Shown: positions 25,530 to 39,281 of the stretch, in pieces
Numbering within the stretch: the first letter of the stretch is position 1
How the letters are laid out: each line of letters begins with the position of its first letter
From: an uncultured Phycicoccus sp.
Lineage (GTDB): Bacteria > Actinomycetota > Actinomycetes > Actinomycetales > Dermatophilaceae
Direction of reading: 5' to 3'
DNA: 64,000 nt
Assembly (NCBI RefSeq): GCF_947495705.1
Contig: NZ_CANLZR010000009.1
Span: forward strand, 94,820 to 158,819
The notes under the pieces: generated by a model
The model's input: the letters and a program-made list of their open reading frames with translations, nothing else
What the model was told of the DNA's origin: nothing
Databases searched by the model: none
Program-made: the position numbers and the translations under genes

Positions 25530-27077
25530 TCAACAGCGCAGCCCGTCCTCGGGCAGGGTGCCCTCGAGGTAGTAGGCGTCGACGGCGTCGTCGACGCAGG
25601 CGTTGGACCGGGTGTACGCGGTGTGGCCGTCCCCGTCGTAGGTGATGAGCGCGGCCTCGGCGAGCTGGTCGCGCAGCCGGACCGCCCACTCGTACGGCGT
25701 CGCCGGGTCCCGGGTCGTGCCGATGACGACGATCGGCTCGGCACCCTCGGCCGTGACGAGGTGGGGCTCCCCGGCGGGCGGCACCGGCCAGTAGCCGCAC
25801 GGGAGCGAGCTCCACATGAGGTACGGACCCCACGTCGGCGCCTCCGCGGCCGCCTCCTCGGCCAGCCGCGCGTGCTCCTCGACCGAGTCGGACTCCGGCT
25901 TGTCGAGGCAGTTGACCGCGTAGATGACCTCCATGATGTTGCCCGCGTACCCGCCACCGGGGTTGCGGTCGGCGTACTGGTCGGCCAGCTGCATCAGCGC
26001 CGTCCCGTCGCCGGCCACGGCATCGTCCAGCGCGTCGACGAGGGTGCGCCAGGCACCCTGGTCGTACATCGCGGCGGCGATACCGAGCGATGCCCACCCC
26101 TCGGTGAGCTGCGGCACCTGGCCGTCCCCGGTCTTGGGGACCGGCCGCTCGTCGACGTCCGTGAGGAACTCGCGCAGGTTCTCCATGACGGTGTCGACCG
26201 AGTCGCCGAGCGGGCAGTCGCCCTCGTCGACGCAGTAGTCGGCCCAGGTGCGGGTCGCGAGCTCGAAGCCCTTGGCCTGTCCGAGGTTGATCTCCTCGCT
26301 CGTGAGGTCGGGGGCCACGACACCGTCGAGGACGAACCGGCCCACCTGCTCGGGGAAGAGGTCGGCGTACGTGGCACCGAGGTACGTGCCGTACGACTTG
26401 CCGAGGTAGGTCAGCTTCTCCTCACCGAGGACGGCCCGCAGGACGTCGAGGTCGCGGGCGACGTCCTCGGTGGAGACGTGCGGGAGCAGCGGGCCGGCGG
26501 TGGTGCCGCAGGCCCGCGCGAAGTCGGCCGCACCCCGGGCGAAGCTCCGCTGCTCCGCGGTGTCGTCGGGGGTGGGGTCCGAGCCGAGGAAGGCGTCGAG
26601 CTGGGTGTCGGTGAGGCAGTCGATGGGCGCGGAGCGGCCGACCCCACGGGGGTCGAACCCCACGACGTCATAGGCGGCGCGCACGCCGGGGCCGACGATG
26701 AAGTCGGCCGCCCGCGCGTAGTCGACCCCGGACCCGCCCGGTCCGCCCGGGTTGACCACGAGGGACCCGATGCGCTGCCCGGCGCGCTTCGCGGGCACCC
26801 GGAGCAGGGCGATGTCGATGGTCCCGCCCGCGGGCTCCGCGTAGTCGAGCGGGACGGTCATCGTCGCGCATTCGGCGCCCGAGCAGTCGGACCACTCGAG
26901 GCCCTGCTCGTAGAAGCGGTCGAGGCCTTCGGACCCCGGCGGCGGGGGCTGCGGGCTGACCGTGACCGACGGGCGGGCCTGGACCCGGTCGCGCACGTCC
27001 GCCACGACGGAGCACCCGGCGAGCGCGGTCGCGGCCGCGGCGGCAGCGGCGACGAGGGCGAGGGGGCGCAGGGTCAT
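25530..27077 (-). CDS. Secreted alpha/beta hydrolase, TAP-like (tripeptidyl aminopeptidase family) lipoprotein
   Basis: A 515-residue exported hydrolase. Residues 1-21 form a lipoprotein signal ending in the lipobox LAGC. The hydrolase core follows: SLVVNPGGPGGSG oxyanion segment, DVVGFDPRGVGRS, the nucleophile elbow GKSYG, a lid region with paired cysteines, and the C-terminal TAP-like domain with the acid in GTTRDPATPYEWA and the histidine in DGDGHTAY. Likely releases N-terminal peptides or cleaves esters outside the cell; the substrate is unknown. ATG 27077 follows TATCGT by six bases. It sits downstream of holB in an order common in actinobacteria. Confidence 0.9.
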   Translation of the reverse strand: MTLRPLALVAAAAAAATALAGCSVVADVRDRVQARPSVTVSPQPPPPGSEGLDRFYEQGLEWSDCSGAECATMTVPLDYAEPAGGTIDIALLRVPAKRAGQRIGSLVVNPGGPGGSGVDYARAADFIVGPGVRAAYDVVGFDPRGVGRSAPIDCLTDTQLDAFLGSDPTPDDTAEQRSFARGAADFARACGTTAGPLLPHVSTEDVARDLDVLRAVLGEEKLTYLGKSYGTYLGATYADLFPEQVGRFVLDGVVAPDLTSEEINLGQAKGFELATRTWADYCVDEGDCPLGDSVDTVMENLREFLTDVDERPVPKTGDGQVPQLTEGWASLGIAAAMYDQGAWRTLVDALDDAVAGDGTALMQLADQYADRNPGGGYAGNIMEVIYAVNCLDKPESDSVEEHARLAEEAAAEAPTWGPYLMWSSLPCGYWPVPPAGEPHLVTAEGAEPIVVIGTTRDPATPYEWAVRLRDQLAEAALITYDGDGHTAYTRSNACVDDAVDAYYLEGTLPEDGLRC

Positions 27078-27083
27078 GGGCGC

Positions 27084-27089
27084 ACGATA
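27084..27089 (-). promoter_or_regulatory. -10 element of the TAP-like hydrolase gene
   Basis: TATCGT on the minus strand, six bases before ATG 27077, in the 63-base gap after holB. Leaderless pattern. Confidence 0.5.
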
Positions 27090-27140
27090 TGGGAGTCGTC
27101 CGGGCGGCTCCGCCGGGAGGTGGTCACGATCCGGCAGCGA

Positions 27141-28280
27141 TCAGCGGGGCAGGCGCAGGTCCAGGGCCATCGCCTCGAGCGCGAGGAGCGGGGACACGTT
27201 GGCGTCGATCCGGGTCCGGGCCGTGCCGATGGCGTCCATCGCCCCGAGCAGCTGTTCGGCGGACAGCACCTCCGCCACCCGGGTGACGACCTGGCGGCTG
27301 TCCTCGTTGACGAGGTCGCTGCCGGCGCCCGCGCGCAGCACGAGTGCGTCGCGGTACACCGAGAGGAGGTCGACCAGCGCCCGGTCGACGACGTCGCGGG
27401 TGAAGCGGGTGGCGCGTGCCTTCTGCTCGCGTTCGAGCGCGGCGACCTGGGACCGCACGTGCGGCGGCTGGGTGCGGGCCGTGGCGTCGGCGCCGAGGAC
27501 CTCCAGGAGCCGGGCCTTCTCGGCGGCGTCGCGCTCGCCGGACGCCGCGGCGGACTCCTCCTGGGCGATGGTGACGATGTCGGCGGCCGCCCCGACGGCC
27601 TCGCCCACGGACGTGATGCGCGTGGCGAGGGCGACGACGTCGTGACGACGGATCCGCGCGTGCTCGTCGCGAGCCAGCCGGCGCGCGAGCCCGACGTGCG
27701 ACTGGGCCGCCCGGGCCGCGTACAGCGCCATCGGGTGGTCGACGCCGTCGCGCCGGACGAGGAGGTCGGCGACGGCCTCGACCGACGGGGTGCGCAGCCG
27801 GACATGCCGCGAGCGCGAGCGGATCGTGATGATGACGTCCTCGACCGACGGCGCGCACAGCATCCAGACGGTGCGCGGCGTGGGCTCCTCGAGCGCCTTG
27901 AGCAGGGCGTCGGCGGCCCGCTCGGTGAGCCGGTCGGCGTCCTCGACGACGATCACCCGGTAGCGCCCCACGGAGGGCCGGCGCGCGGCGAGGCCGACGA
28001 GGTCGCGGGCCTGTTCGACCTTGATGGACAGGCCCTCGGTGGCGACGACGTCGACGTCGGCGTGGGTGGCGTCCAGGGCGGTGCGGCACTCGCGGCACTC
28101 GCCGCAGCCACCCTGCGGGCACAGCAGGGCGGCAGCGAAGGCGCGCGCGGCGACCGAACGCCCGGAGCCCGGCGGCCCGGTGAACAGCCACGCGTGGGTC
28201 ATCGCGGAGGGGTCGCGGACCGCCTGCTCGAGGGTGGCGACCGCGCGCTCCTGGCCGATGACGTCGCGCCAGACGGTCAC
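27141..28280 (-). CDS. holB: DNA polymerase III subunit delta'
   Basis: Clamp-loader subunit, 379 residues. AAA-type N-terminus with GPPGSGRSVAARAFAAALLC, where the Walker A lysine is replaced by arginine; delta' subunits commonly have non-functional ATP sites. A zinc knuckle C-x4-C-x2-C-x2-C follows (CPQGGCGECRECRT). Then VIVVEDADRLTERAADALLKALEEP and the sensor-like IRSRSRHVRLRTP. The C-terminal half is helical. GTG 28280 overlaps tmk by four bases. Confidence 0.93.
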   Translation of the reverse strand: MTVWRDVIGQERAVATLEQAVRDPSAMTHAWLFTGPPGSGRSVAARAFAAALLCPQGGCGECRECRTALDATHADVDVVATEGLSIKVEQARDLVGLAARRPSVGRYRVIVVEDADRLTERAADALLKALEEPTPRTVWMLCAPSVEDVIITIRSRSRHVRLRTPSVEAVADLLVRRDGVDHPMALYAARAAQSHVGLARRLARDEHARIRRHDVVALATRITSVGEAVGAAADIVTIAQEESAAASGERDAAEKARLLEVLGADATARTQPPHVRSQVAALEREQKARATRFTRDVVDRALVDLLSVYRDALVLRAGAGSDLVNEDSRQVVTRVAEVLSAEQLLGAMDAIGTARTRIDANVSPLLALEAMALDLRLPR

Positions 28281-28921
28281 GGGGCTGCCCCGCCGCCGGG
28301 CCCGACGGACGACAGTGCCTCGATGCGGCCGAGGATGTCGGCGTGGATGTCGTCGGGCGGGCGGGTGCCGTCGACCACGAGGTAGCGCTCGGGGTTGCCG
28401 CGGGCCATCGCGAGGAAGTGGGCCCGGATGGAGGCGTGGAAGTCGTCGGTCTCGGCCTCGAGCCGGTCGTGGACCTCACCGCGGCGCCGCTTGCCCTCCT
28501 CGGGTGGGACGTCGACCACGACGGTGAGGTCGGGGACGAGGTCGCCGACGGCCCACATCTGCAGGTCGTGCACCTCGTCCGCGCCGAGGTCGCGACCGGC
28601 GCCCTGGTACGCGACGGAGGAGTCGGTGTAGCGGTCGGTGACGACGACCTGGCCCGCCGCGAGCGCGGGCCGGATGACGAGGTCGACGTGGTGGGCCTTG
28701 TCGGCGGCGAAGAGCAGCGCCTCGGCCCGCGGTGAGACGTGGTCGCCGTGCAGGACGAGGTCACGGATGCTGGCGCCGAGCGGGGTGCCGCCGGGCTGGC
28801 GGGTGACGAGGACCTCCCGGCCCCGGGCGCGCAGGGCCTCGGCGAGGAGCCGCACCTGGGTCGACTTGCCCGCGCCGTCGCCCCCCTCGAAGGCGATGAA
28901 GACCCCGTTCCGTCCGCTCAC
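28277..28921 (-). CDS. tmk: Thymidylate kinase
   Basis: Phosphorylates dTMP to dTDP. The 214 residues show P-loop FEGGDGAGKSTQ, the TRQPGGTPLG substrate loop and VVTDRYTDSSVAYQGAGR (DRY/DRx motif), then DVPPEEGKRRR as the LID region. GTG 28921 has TAGGCT seven bases upstream. It is the first gene of tmk-holB, which share a four-base overlap. Confidence 0.97.
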   Translation of the reverse strand: MSGRNGVFIAFEGGDGAGKSTQVRLLAEALRARGREVLVTRQPGGTPLGASIRDLVLHGDHVSPRAEALLFAADKAHHVDLVIRPALAAGQVVVTDRYTDSSVAYQGAGRDLGADEVHDLQMWAVGDLVPDLTVVVDVPPEEGKRRRGEVHDRLEAETDDFHASIRAHFLAMARGNPERYLVVDGTRPPDDIHADILGRIEALSSVGPGGGAAP

Positions 28922-28928
28922 GCCAGCG

Positions 28929-28934
28929 AGCCTA
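28929..28934 (-). promoter_or_regulatory. -10 element of tmk-holB
   Basis: TAGGCT on the minus strand, seven bases before GTG 28921. Leaderless pattern. Confidence 0.45.
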
Positions 28935-28980
28935 GGCCAGCCCGGGGACGGCCGAGGCCACCGCCCGCGTGCGGACCCGG

Positions 28981-29772
28981 TCAGCCGGCGTCGTGCCGGT
29001 CCGCGTTCGCGTGGATGGCGTCGTGGACGTACTGCGCGAGGCCAGGTGCGAGGTCCTCGTAGGTCGCGGTGAAGCGGGGGTCGGCGAGGTACATGTCGGC
29101 GAGCCCGCGGTGGGAGGCGTGGTCGAGGTCGTAGAACCGCTCGTGGATGTGCACCCGGTGGGCCTCGGCGGCCTCCATCGCGCGCTCCGAGGTGGCCGGT
29201 GCGCCCGAACGCAGGGCCGCGACGAGCGCGTCGTTGACGCGGTCCTGGTCGGCCTTGACCTGCGCCCAGTCGGCCTTCGTGTAGGCCGCGGTACGCCGCG
29301 TGGACTGGGTCCAGGCATCGGTCTCGCCCCAGCGTTCCTCGGCCTCGGCCTGGTACTCGTCGCGGTAGCCGTCGCCGAAGAGCTCCTTGAGGTCCTCGGT
29401 CGTGGTAGGTCGTTCGTTCATCTCTCGCTCCAGTGCTCGGTCGATGGCCGTGACGAGCTGCTCGAGCTCGCCCAGCCGGGAGATGACCACCTCACGCTGC
29501 CGGCGCAGATGCTCCGCGGCCGAACCGTCGCCGTCGAGCAGTGCCCGCACCTCACCGAGGGCCAGGCCCAGTCGCCGGTACGTGACGACGGTCGACAGCC
29601 GGACCAGGTCCGCGTCGGTGTAGAGGCGGTACCCGGCGTGGCTGCGGGCGGACGGGACGACGAGGCCGATCGCGTCGTAGTGGTGCAGCGTGCGCACCGT
29701 GACGCCGAAGGTCCCGGCGACCTGCCCGACGGTGAGCTCCATCAGCGCAGTGTGCTGGCCCGTCGTGGTCAT
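28981..29772 (-). CDS. MerR-family regulator with TipAS-like C-terminal domain
   Basis: A 263-residue regulator. MELTVGQVAGTFGVTVRTLHHYDAIGLVVPS is the winged helix-turn-helix, followed by a coiled-coil dimerisation helix (residues about 85-135) and a C-terminal TipAS-like antibiotic-recognition domain with ELFGDGYRDEYQAEAEERWGETDAWTQS and a histidine-rich end. TipA proteins bind thiopeptides and activate their own promoter; the ligand here is unknown. ATG 29772 is chosen because the -10 box overlaps the upstream in-frame GTG 29781; ATG 29742 lacks an SD. Its promoter carries a MerR-type dyad. Confidence 0.88.
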   Translation of the reverse strand: MTTTGQHTALMELTVGQVAGTFGVTVRTLHHYDAIGLVVPSARSHAGYRLYTDADLVRLSTVVTYRRLGLALGEVRALLDGDGSAAEHLRRQREVVISRLGELEQLVTAIDRALEREMNERPTTTEDLKELFGDGYRDEYQAEAEERWGETDAWTQSTRRTAAYTKADWAQVKADQDRVNDALVAALRSGAPATSERAMEAAEAHRVHIHERFYDLDHASHRGLADMYLADPRFTATYEDLAPGLAQYVHDAIHANADRHDAG

Positions 29773-29779
29773 GTCATCC

Positions 29780-29810
29780 ACGATGCCGCCTCACGCCACG
29801 TGAGGGTCAA
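29780..29810 (-). promoter_or_regulatory. MerR-type promoter with 19-base spacer and central dyad
   Basis: On the minus strand TTGACC (29805-29810) and CATCGT (29780-29785) are 19 bases apart, the stretched spacing typical of MerR-activated promoters. Between them a perfect dyad CCTCACG-3-CGTGAGG covers 29789-29805. ATG 29772 is seven bases past the -10, so the transcript should be leaderless. Autoregulation by the downstream gene is the natural reading. Confidence 0.78.
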
Positions 29811-29851
29811 GCCGGTTCGCGCAGGATGCCGGCGCGGTGACCTTGCCGCCG

Positions 29852-30301
29852 TCAGGCCTTGGGGGTCTCGAACCAGGTCCCGAGCGCGGAGGCCAGGCCG
29901 AGGTCGCCGCGCGCCTTGATCTTGCCCATCATGAACATCATCGCGGGGTTGCCGGTGCCGGCGATGAGCTTGAGGAACTCGGCCGGGCCCGCCTTGAGCG
30001 ACAGCTGCGGCTCGGCGCTCGGAGCCTTCTCGACCGCGCAGGTCCCCCGGTCGACGACGACCGCGTAGGTGTCGCTGGAGCCCCCCGGGCCCCCGGTGAC
30101 CTCGAAGTCGATCCGCGCGCTGCGGTCCCCCGCCTTCTCGGCGCGGAACTGCTCGGGGAACCGGTCGAAGACGGCGTCGAGGAGCGCCTCCCGGTGCTCG
30201 CCGCCGAACGCGTCACGGATCTCGCCGTCGGACGCCGTCTTGACGGTGGCGACGAACTCCGCGGGCGAGGCGGTCGTCAGGAACTGCGGGTCGAGAGCCA
30301 T
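29852..30301 (-). CDS. SCP2 sterol-binding domain protein
   Basis: A 149-residue single-domain protein with the SCP2 pattern: ARIDFEVTG, TYAVVVDRGTCAVEKAPSAEPQLSLKAGPAEFLKLIAG and the C-terminal NPAMMFMMGKIKARGDLGLASALGTWF, which lines the lipid tunnel in this fold. The ligand is unknown; fatty acyl or sterol-like lipids are bound by relatives. ATG 30301 has TAGGTT seven bases upstream; the preceding TTG 30310 would sit in that box. Confidence 0.88.
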   Translation of the reverse strand: MALDPQFLTTASPAEFVATVKTASDGEIRDAFGGEHREALLDAVFDRFPEQFRAEKAGDRSARIDFEVTGGPGGSSDTYAVVVDRGTCAVEKAPSAEPQLSLKAGPAEFLKLIAGTGNPAMMFMMGKIKARGDLGLASALGTWFETPKA

Positions 30302-30308
30302 ACGAGAC

Positions 30309-30314
30309 AACCTA
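30309..30314 (-). promoter_or_regulatory. -10 element of the SCP2 gene
   Basis: TAGGTT on the minus strand, seven bases before ATG 30301, just after the topA stop side. Leaderless pattern. Confidence 0.45.
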
Positions 30315-30352
30315 CTCAGCGGTAACCCCGGGCGCCAGCCGGGGCCACCGGG

Positions 30353-33139
<2,787 letters not shown>

Positions 33140-33303
33140 ACCTGCCTGTTCCGTCCAGGCACGTGCAGCGGATTCGTCGCTGCTCCGACGTGCGGACGTG
33201 GCCGACGGTAGCGCCCGGAGCGGTCCGGACGCACACCCGGGTCCGCGACATCCCGGCCCCTCGGTGTGGTTGAATGTTGAACTACACAGCCGGAGGAGGC
33301 CCC

Positions 33304-34101
33304 ATGCACGACGTCACGGAGCGCCAGCCCGTGCTCTACCTCAGCCACGGCGCGCCGCCGCTGGCGGACGACGAGCGCTGGACCGCAGAGCTGGCGGGCT
33401 GGTCGGCGCAGCTGCCGCGCCCCCGGTCGGTCCTCATGGTCTCGGCCCACTGGGAGCAGGCACCGGTCACCGTGTCGGCCACCTCGGGCGAGGTACCGCT
33501 CGTGTACGACTTCTGGGGCTTCCCGCAGCGGTACTACGACGTCACCTACGACGCCCCCGGCGCCCCGGAGCTCGCGCGCTCGGTCGCCGGCCTGCTCGGG
33601 GGGGCCGGCGAGACGCTGCACCAGGACCCGGCCCGCGGCCTCGACCACGGGGCGTACGTCCCCCTCGTCGAGATGTTCCCCGACGCCGACATCCCCGTCC
33701 TCCAGCTGTCGATGCCGACCCTCGACCCGCGCCGCCTCTTCGACCTCGGCCGGCGCCTCGCACCGCTGCGCGACGAGGGGGTCCTCGTCGTCGGCTCGGG
33801 CTTCACGACGCACAACCTCCGGTGGTTCCGACCTTCCGACGGGCCGGGCTCGGCTCCGCCCACCCCGTCTGCGGAGTTCGACCACTGGGCCGCCGAGGCC
33901 GTCGGGGCCGGGGACGTCGACAGCGTCCTGGACTTCCTCGCGAAGGCGCCAGCGGCCCACGAGGCCCACCCGCGCACCGAGCACTGGGCCCCCCTCTACG
34001 TCGCCCTCGGCGCCGCCTCCGTCGACGGCGACGTCGCGGGACGCAGCGTCATCGACGGGTTCTGGTACGGCCTGAGCAAGCGGTCCTGGCAGTTCGGCTG
34101 A
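33304..34101 (+). CDS. DODA-type extradiol dioxygenase (class III, LigB-like)
   Basis: A 265-residue protein of the 4,5-DOPA dioxygenase family, which opens catechol rings with a non-haem metal. Metal and catalytic histidines are visible in LYLSHGAPPLA, MVSAHWEQ, GLDHGAYVPL and in the C-terminal RTEHWAPLYVALGA. The YDFWGFPQRYYDVTYDAPG segment is diagnostic of the DODA group. The true substrate is unknown. ATG 33304 has GGAGGAGG in front. The AT-rich upstream TTGAATGTTGAAC near 33264-33276 may be a regulator site. Confidence 0.9.
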   Translation: MHDVTERQPVLYLSHGAPPLADDERWTAELAGWSAQLPRPRSVLMVSAHWEQAPVTVSATSGEVPLVYDFWGFPQRYYDVTYDAPGAPELARSVAGLLGGAGETLHQDPARGLDHGAYVPLVEMFPDADIPVLQLSMPTLDPRRLFDLGRRLAPLRDEGVLVVGSGFTTHNLRWFRPSDGPGSAPPTPSAEFDHWAAEAVGAGDVDSVLDFLAKAPAAHEAHPRTEHWAPLYVALGAASVDGDVAGRSVIDGFWYGLSKRSWQFG

Positions 34102-34116
34102 CCGCGACGCCCGGGC

Positions 34117-34820
34117 TCAGGCGCCGAGGTGCTCGGCGAGGAAGCCGTCGATCCGGTGCCACGCGTGCTCGGCGGACTCCGGCTCCGGCCCGGCGTGGAG
34201 GACGAACCGGGAGATCGGCGCCAGGAACCAGGGCACGGAGGGCTCGGGGTTGAGGAACGAGTGGCCGGCCGCGGGGTACTCGCGCACGTCGCGCGGCACA
34301 CCCCGCTCGCGCAGGGCGCCGTCGAGCCGGTCGGCGACGCCGCGCAGCGACCGGTCCCGGCCCCCGTAGCTCGCGACGACCGGGCAGGCTTCGTCGAGGA
34401 CCTCCGGCGAGGAGGGCAGGGCCCCGTAGTTGACGACGGCCGCGTCCCACCCCGGCCGACCCGCCAGGACGAGGGCGAACGACCCGCCGAGGCAGAAGCC
34501 CACCACCCCGACCCGCCCCGTGCACCGGGAGTCCTCGAGAAGCCGCCGCCGCGCGGCCTCGATGTCGTCGAAAGCCGTCCCGCCCCCGCGGCGCAACGCG
34601 GCGAACGTCGCGGCGAGGCACGCGACCCGGCGCCCGCGGGACAGCAGGTCCGGGGCCAGGGTGAGGTAGCCCGCCGCGGCCAGCCGGTCGGCGTGGGCCC
34701 GCATGTTGTCGTCGAGCCCGAAGGCCTCGTGGACGAGCACGAGCCCGGGCCAGGGCCCGGGCGTCGACGGGGTCGCGAGGTAGGCCTCGAGGTCACCGAC
34801 GCGGGTGTCGGACCCGGCGG

Positions 34821-34824
<4 letters not shown>
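34117..34824 (-). CDS. Dienelactone hydrolase family protein
   Basis: A 235-residue alpha/beta hydrolase. The nucleophile motif GFCLGGS has the catalytic cysteine typical of dienelactone hydrolases; the aspartate is in YGGRDRSL and the histidine in AAGHSFLNP. VHEAFGLDDNMRAHADRLAAAGY is a family signature. Substrate unknown. GTG 34824 overlaps the stop of the second ABC gene by four bases, so it is expressed with the exporter; whether it modifies the exported compound is a guess. Confidence 0.9.
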
Positions 34825-36865
<2,041 letters not shown>

Positions 36866-36869
<4 letters not shown>

Positions 36870-38599
36870 GCGGTCACCTCGGTGGCCTGTTGGCTCTCGA
36901 CGATCTCGCGGTAGGTCGGGCAGGACTCCAGGAGCTCGTCGTGGGTCCCCACCCCGATGACGGCTCCGTCGTCGAGGACGACTACCTGGTCGGCCCCGAG
37001 GATGGTCGAGACCCGCTGGGCGACGACGATGACCGTCGCCTCCCGGGTCACGGGCCCGAGGGCGGCGCGCAGGCGGGCGTCGGTCGCGACGTCGAGCGCG
37101 GAGAACGCGTCGTCGAACAGGTACACGGCGGGGCGGCGCACGAGGGCCCGGGCGATGGCGAGCCGCTGCCGCTGGCCGCCGCTGACGTTGGTGCCGCCCT
37201 GCGCGATCGGCGCGTCGAGCCCGCCCGGCATGGCGCGGACGAAGTCGGCGGCCTGGGCGATGCGCAGCGCGTCCCACAGCTCGTCGTCGGTGGCGTCGGG
37301 GTCGCCGTGGCGCAGGTTGCTCGCGACGGTGCCGGTGAACAGGTAGGGCCGTTGCGGGACCAGCCCGATCCGCGACCAGAGGTCCTCGAGCGCGACGTCG
37401 CGGATGTCGATGCCGCCGACGAGCACGGCGCCGCCGGTGGCGTCGTGGAGCCGGGGGACGAGGCCGACGAGCGTCGACTTGCCGGCCCCGGTGGACCCGA
37501 CCACCGCGGTGGTCGTGCCGGGCCGGGCGGTGAACGAGACCGCGCGCAGTACCGGGGCCTCCGCCCCCGGGTAGGCGAAGGTCGCGTCCCGCAGCTCGAC
37601 CTCGACCGGGCCCGCGGGGATCGGCGTCGGCGCGGTGGACGGGTGCACCGAGGACTCGGTGTCGAGGACCTCCGCGATGCGTCCCGCCGACACCGAGGCC
37701 CGGGGGATCATCATCGACATGAAGGTCGCCATCATCACGGACATGAGGATCTGGATGAGGTAGGCCATGAAGGCCGTGAGCGCACCGATCTGCATCTGCC
37801 CGGAGTCGACCCGGATGGCGCCGAACCAGATGACCGCGACCGTCGAGGCGTTGAAGACGACCATGACGATGGGGAACGCGAGCGCCATGAGGCGCCCGAC
37901 GGCCAGGGCGGTGCCGGTGTAGGTGCGGTTGGCCTCGGCGAAGCGCTCCCGCTCGACGTCCTCGCGCACGAACGCCCGCACCACCCGGATCCCCGTGATC
38001 TGTTCGCGCAGGATGCGGTTCACGGTGTCGACGGCCTTCTGCATGGCGCGGAAGTGCGGGACCATCCGGCTGATGACCGCCCCGACGGAGGCACCGAGCA
38101 GCGGGACGGCCACGGCGACGAGCCACGAGAGCCCGGCGTCCTCGCGCAGCGCCATGACGATGCCCCCGACCATCATGATCGGCGCGGTCACCATCATCGC
38201 CAGGCCCATGTAGACGATCTGCTGCACCTGCTGGACGTCGTTGGTCGAGCGGCTGATGAGGGTCGGCGCCCCGAAGGCGGACACCTCCCGGGCCGAGAAG
38301 GAGCCGACCCGGTGGAAGACGGCGGCGCGCAGGTCGCGCCCGAGCGAGGCCGCCGTGAGGGCACCGATCCGGGTCGCCGAGATCGTCGCGAGGATCTGCA
38401 CGAGGGAGACGCCGAGCATCCACATCCCGGCGCGCAGGATGAACCCGGTGTCGCCGACGGCGACCCCCTCGTCGATGATCCGCCCGTTGAGGCTGGGCAG
38501 GTACAGCGAGGCGAGCGTCCCGGCCAGCTGGAGGGCCAGGAGCAGGACGAGCGCCCCGGTGTAGGGGCGCAGGTGGGTGCGGACGAGGCGGACGAGCAT
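36866..38599 (-). CDS. ABC exporter half-transporter (subunit 1, degenerate Walker B)
   Basis: A 577-residue half-transporter with six transmembrane helices and an ATPase. Walker A is GSTGAGKST, the signature is canonical (VSGGQRQRLAIARAL), but Walker B reads VYLFDDAFSALD, with aspartate in place of the catalytic glutamate. H-loop VVAQRVSTI even lacks the histidine. This is the pattern of the non-hydrolysing partner in heterodimeric exporters such as the BmrC/BmrD type. ATG 38599 shares one base with the TetR stop (TGATG). Confidence 0.94.
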
Positions 38600-39186
38600 C
38601 AGCGCGCCTTCCGGGTGCCGTCGAGGACGACGGAGACGATCTCGGCGGGCGTCATGGTCCGGACCGGGAACATAGGGTGGGCGCTGGAGAGGGTGAGGTG
38701 GGCGAGGATGTTGACGACGTCCTCGGGGGGCAGCCGGAGCGTTTCGGCGTCGTCACCGATGAGCTCGACGAAGGCGGCGTCCACCTCGGGGTCGGCCATC
38801 CGCCGCTTCCCGTGCGTCAGGTCGTGGCCCTCGCGCAGCGGGAACGCACCGCTCGCGTGCAGGGCCCCGAGGAGGCCGATGATGTGCTCGATCCGGTGCT
38901 GCACGACCGCGACGCCTTCGGCCAGGCGATGGTCGAGGTCGAGGTCGCGGCTGATCGCGGCGAGCTGCCGCACCGCGTCGGAGTTGTCGAACGCGGCTGT
39001 CGCACAGGCGTGGACCAGGTCGTCCTTGGTGGCGAACGCCCGGAACAGGGTGCCCTCGGCGATGCCCGCGGCCTCGGCCACCTGCCGTGTCGTGAGCCCG
39101 GCACCGTGGTCCCGGAGCAGCGGGATGGTCACGTCGACGATGGCGGCGCGGCGCTCGTCGGGGCTCATCGCGGGGGCACGGGGCAT
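38599..39186 (-). CDS. TetR-family transcriptional regulator of the ABC exporter
   Basis: A 195-residue regulator: AAIVDVTIPLLRDHGAGLTTRQVAEAAGIAEGTLFRAFATKDDLVHAC is the N-terminal helix-turn-helix, the rest a ligand-binding helical domain. It is the first gene of a four-gene unit (tetR, two ABC subunits, dienelactone hydrolase). Its promoter overlaps a 20-bp palindrome, so it very likely represses this operon until a ligand binds. ATG 39186 lies six bases after a TAAGGT box. Confidence 0.95.
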   Translation of the reverse strand: MPRAPAMSPDERRAAIVDVTIPLLRDHGAGLTTRQVAEAAGIAEGTLFRAFATKDDLVHACATAAFDNSDAVRQLAAISRDLDLDHRLAEGVAVVQHRIEHIIGLLGALHASGAFPLREGHDLTHGKRRMADPEVDAAFVELIGDDAETLRLPPEDVVNILAHLTLSSAHPMFPVRTMTPAEIVSVVLDGTRKAR

Positions 39187-39192
39187 CGCACC

Positions 39193-39221
39193 ACCTTAAG
39201 TGAGTGAGCACTCACTCACAA
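39193..39221 (-). promoter_or_regulatory. TetR-type operator inside the exporter promoter
   Basis: On the minus strand -35 TTGTGA (39216-39221) and -10 TAAGGT (39193-39198) are 17 bases apart. Nine-base arms GTGAGTGAG and CTCACTCAC around CA form a palindrome at 39200-39219 that fills the spacer and part of the -35. The start codon is six bases past the -10. TGAGTGA/TCACTCA half-sites are common for TetR efflux regulators. Confidence 0.85.
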
Positions 39222-39281
39222 GACCTGGTCGTCCTCGGGTCGGTCACGGTCGAGCTCGGTCCGTCGGCGTCCGCTGCCGTC

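Noticed and set aside
27141..28280. Delta' subunit as a decayed gene because the Walker A lysine is arginine
   Set aside because: Delta' proteins often lack a working ATP site; zinc knuckle and remaining motifs are intact.
36870..38423. Extension of the second ABC gene's reading frame upstream to 38423
   Set aside because: The extra part is a frame shadow of the first ABC gene; ATG 36869 with a four-base overlap is the natural start.
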